From contig JBLXCH010000003.1 in assembly GCA_048265065.1 (NCBI GenBank), positions 1 through 64,000 on the forward strand: 64,000 bases of DNA, written 5' to 3'. A program made the translations under genes and the position numbers. Origin of the DNA: Motiliproteus sp048265065. Its GTDB lineage: Bacteria; Pseudomonadota; Gammaproteobacteria; Pseudomonadales; Balneatricaceae. Within the stretch, counting starts at the first letter, position 1, and every line of letters starts with the position of its first letter. This document shows positions 63,427 to 64,000 of this stretch, piece by piece. The notes beneath the pieces are model-generated. The model did not search any database. It saw only the letters and a list, made by a program, of their open reading frames with translations, and was not told the DNA's origin.

Positions 63427-63807
63427 TTGAAAACTGGCTTTGCTTTTTCCCGCGCTGATCGTTTACTTTCAAGCGCAGAATTCAAAGCCGTTTTCGATGG
63501 AGCAACTGTTCGGGTTTCTGATCGGCATCTATTGATACTGGCAGTTCCCAATCGCTTGAATAAGCCACGTCTGGGTTTGGTGATTGCTAAAAAGCACATA
63601 AAACTCGCTGTCGATAGAAATCGCGTTAAACGTCTGATTCGTGAATCCTTCCGTCTAAATCAATCTGTCTTACCTCCTGTAGATTTGGTGGTTTTAGCCA
63701 GAAAAGGGATGGGAGATTTAGAGAATCATAAACTGCAACAACTGCTTAACAACAGTTGGTTAAGGTTAGACAAGTACGCAAAAAAATCACCAAAACCGTC
63801 AAATTAG
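63427..63807 (+). CDS. rnpA: Ribonuclease P protein component
   Basis: 126 residues. The RNase P signature RNRVKRLIRESFR and the preceding LGLVIAKKHIKLAVD are clear. It assists the catalytic RNA in 5' maturation of tRNAs. The start is TTG at 63427, consistent with the weak starts usual for rnpA. Only 75 bases separate it from yidC. Confidence 0.97.
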   Translation: MKTGFAFSRADRLLSSAEFKAVFDGATVRVSDRHLLILAVPNRLNKPRLGLVIAKKHIKLAVDRNRVKRLIRESFRLNQSVLPPVDLVVLARKGMGDLENHKLQQLLNNSWLRLDKYAKKSPKPSN

Positions 63808-63882
63808 TCTTGCGGTTTAGTGCTGAATCAGACACTGTGCGTGACTAGTTTTTGATCACTACCATATCGGCAGACATCTCTC

Positions 63883-64000
63883 ATGGATTTTCAACGCATT
63901 ATCCTCGTTGGCATTATCGCCATCACTTCGTATTTTATCGTTCTTCAGTGGCAGCAGGATTACCATACTCCGACTGAAGTCACTGAAACTGTTACCTCCG
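63883..64000 (+). CDS. yidC: Membrane protein insertase YidC, 5' part
   Basis: The first 39 codons before the window ends: MDFQRIILVGIIAITSYFIV then LQWQQDY, the N-terminal membrane anchor of gammaproteobacterial YidC followed by its periplasmic domain. YidC inserts and folds inner-membrane proteins with or without SecYEG. Confidence 0.93.
   Translation, partial: MDFQRIILVGIIAITSYFIVLQWQQDYHTPTEVTETVTS

Overview
The window is about 64 kb of a gammaproteobacterial chromosome lying next to the replication origin. The gene families and their order (yidC-rnpA-rpmH-oriC-dnaA-dnaN-recF-gyrB, glyS-glyQ, trkH-trkA-rsmB-fmt-def, then LysM protein-dprA-tsaC-hemF-aroE) match the conserved origin region of Pseudomonas-like and Oceanospirillales-like bacteria. 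Together with the TctABC system, the imelysin iron cluster and the PEP-CTERM-like protein they suggest a free-living, probably marine, member of that group. The genus cannot be fixed from sequence reading alone.

Layout. 1-3438: a small integrated island flanked by the 3' end of a tRNA-Phe gene (window start) and a duplicated copy of that end (3406-3438). It carries a broken integrase fused to another reading frame, two unrecognised genes in tandem and a small membrane protein. 3468-5001: an Acr3 arsenite exporter overlapping a CX5R phosphatase. 5240-11532: an iron-regulated periplasmic cluster (two di-heme proteins, two imelysins, one Tat-exported DUF1513-type protein) with two Fur-box-like sites. 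11541-16474: a lipoprotein, bluB, a DegQ/DegS-type protease, a ModE-like regulator and fghA. 16508-22455: a GGDEF/EAL protein, tRNA-Leu(CAG), zur-znuC-znuB and a MATE exporter. 22905-26651: a truncated haemoglobin, a ferredoxin reductase, yheV and prlC. 26854-33246: a gamma carbonic anhydrase, a CitAB-like two-component system and the TctCBA tricarboxylate transporter it probably controls. 33512-47234: a Lon-like protease followed by the conserved housekeeping block. 47368-56078: glyQS, a parS site, a PerM-type permease, a YqjD/YqjE/YqjK-like trio, a lamin-tail PEP-CTERM-like protein and an AsmA protein. 56280-64000: gyrB, recF, dnaN, dnaA, oriC, rpmH, rnpA and the start of yidC.

The assembly has two N gaps. 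One (10 N, 46566-46575) interrupts trkH and cannot have its stated length. The other (100 N, 63035-63134) lies between oriC and rpmH and is flanked by an exact 77-bp duplication, which looks like two contig ends sharing a k-mer overlap rather than real biology.

The best candidate for an undescribed system is the tRNA-Phe island. Its two tandem genes (571-2753; one protein soluble and helical, the other a large soluble domain followed by three membrane segments) match no family I recognise and sit where integrative elements usually carry defence or other cargo. A second candidate is the translationally coupled Acr3 exporter and CX5R phosphatase, which may be a noncanonical arsenic detoxification pair.
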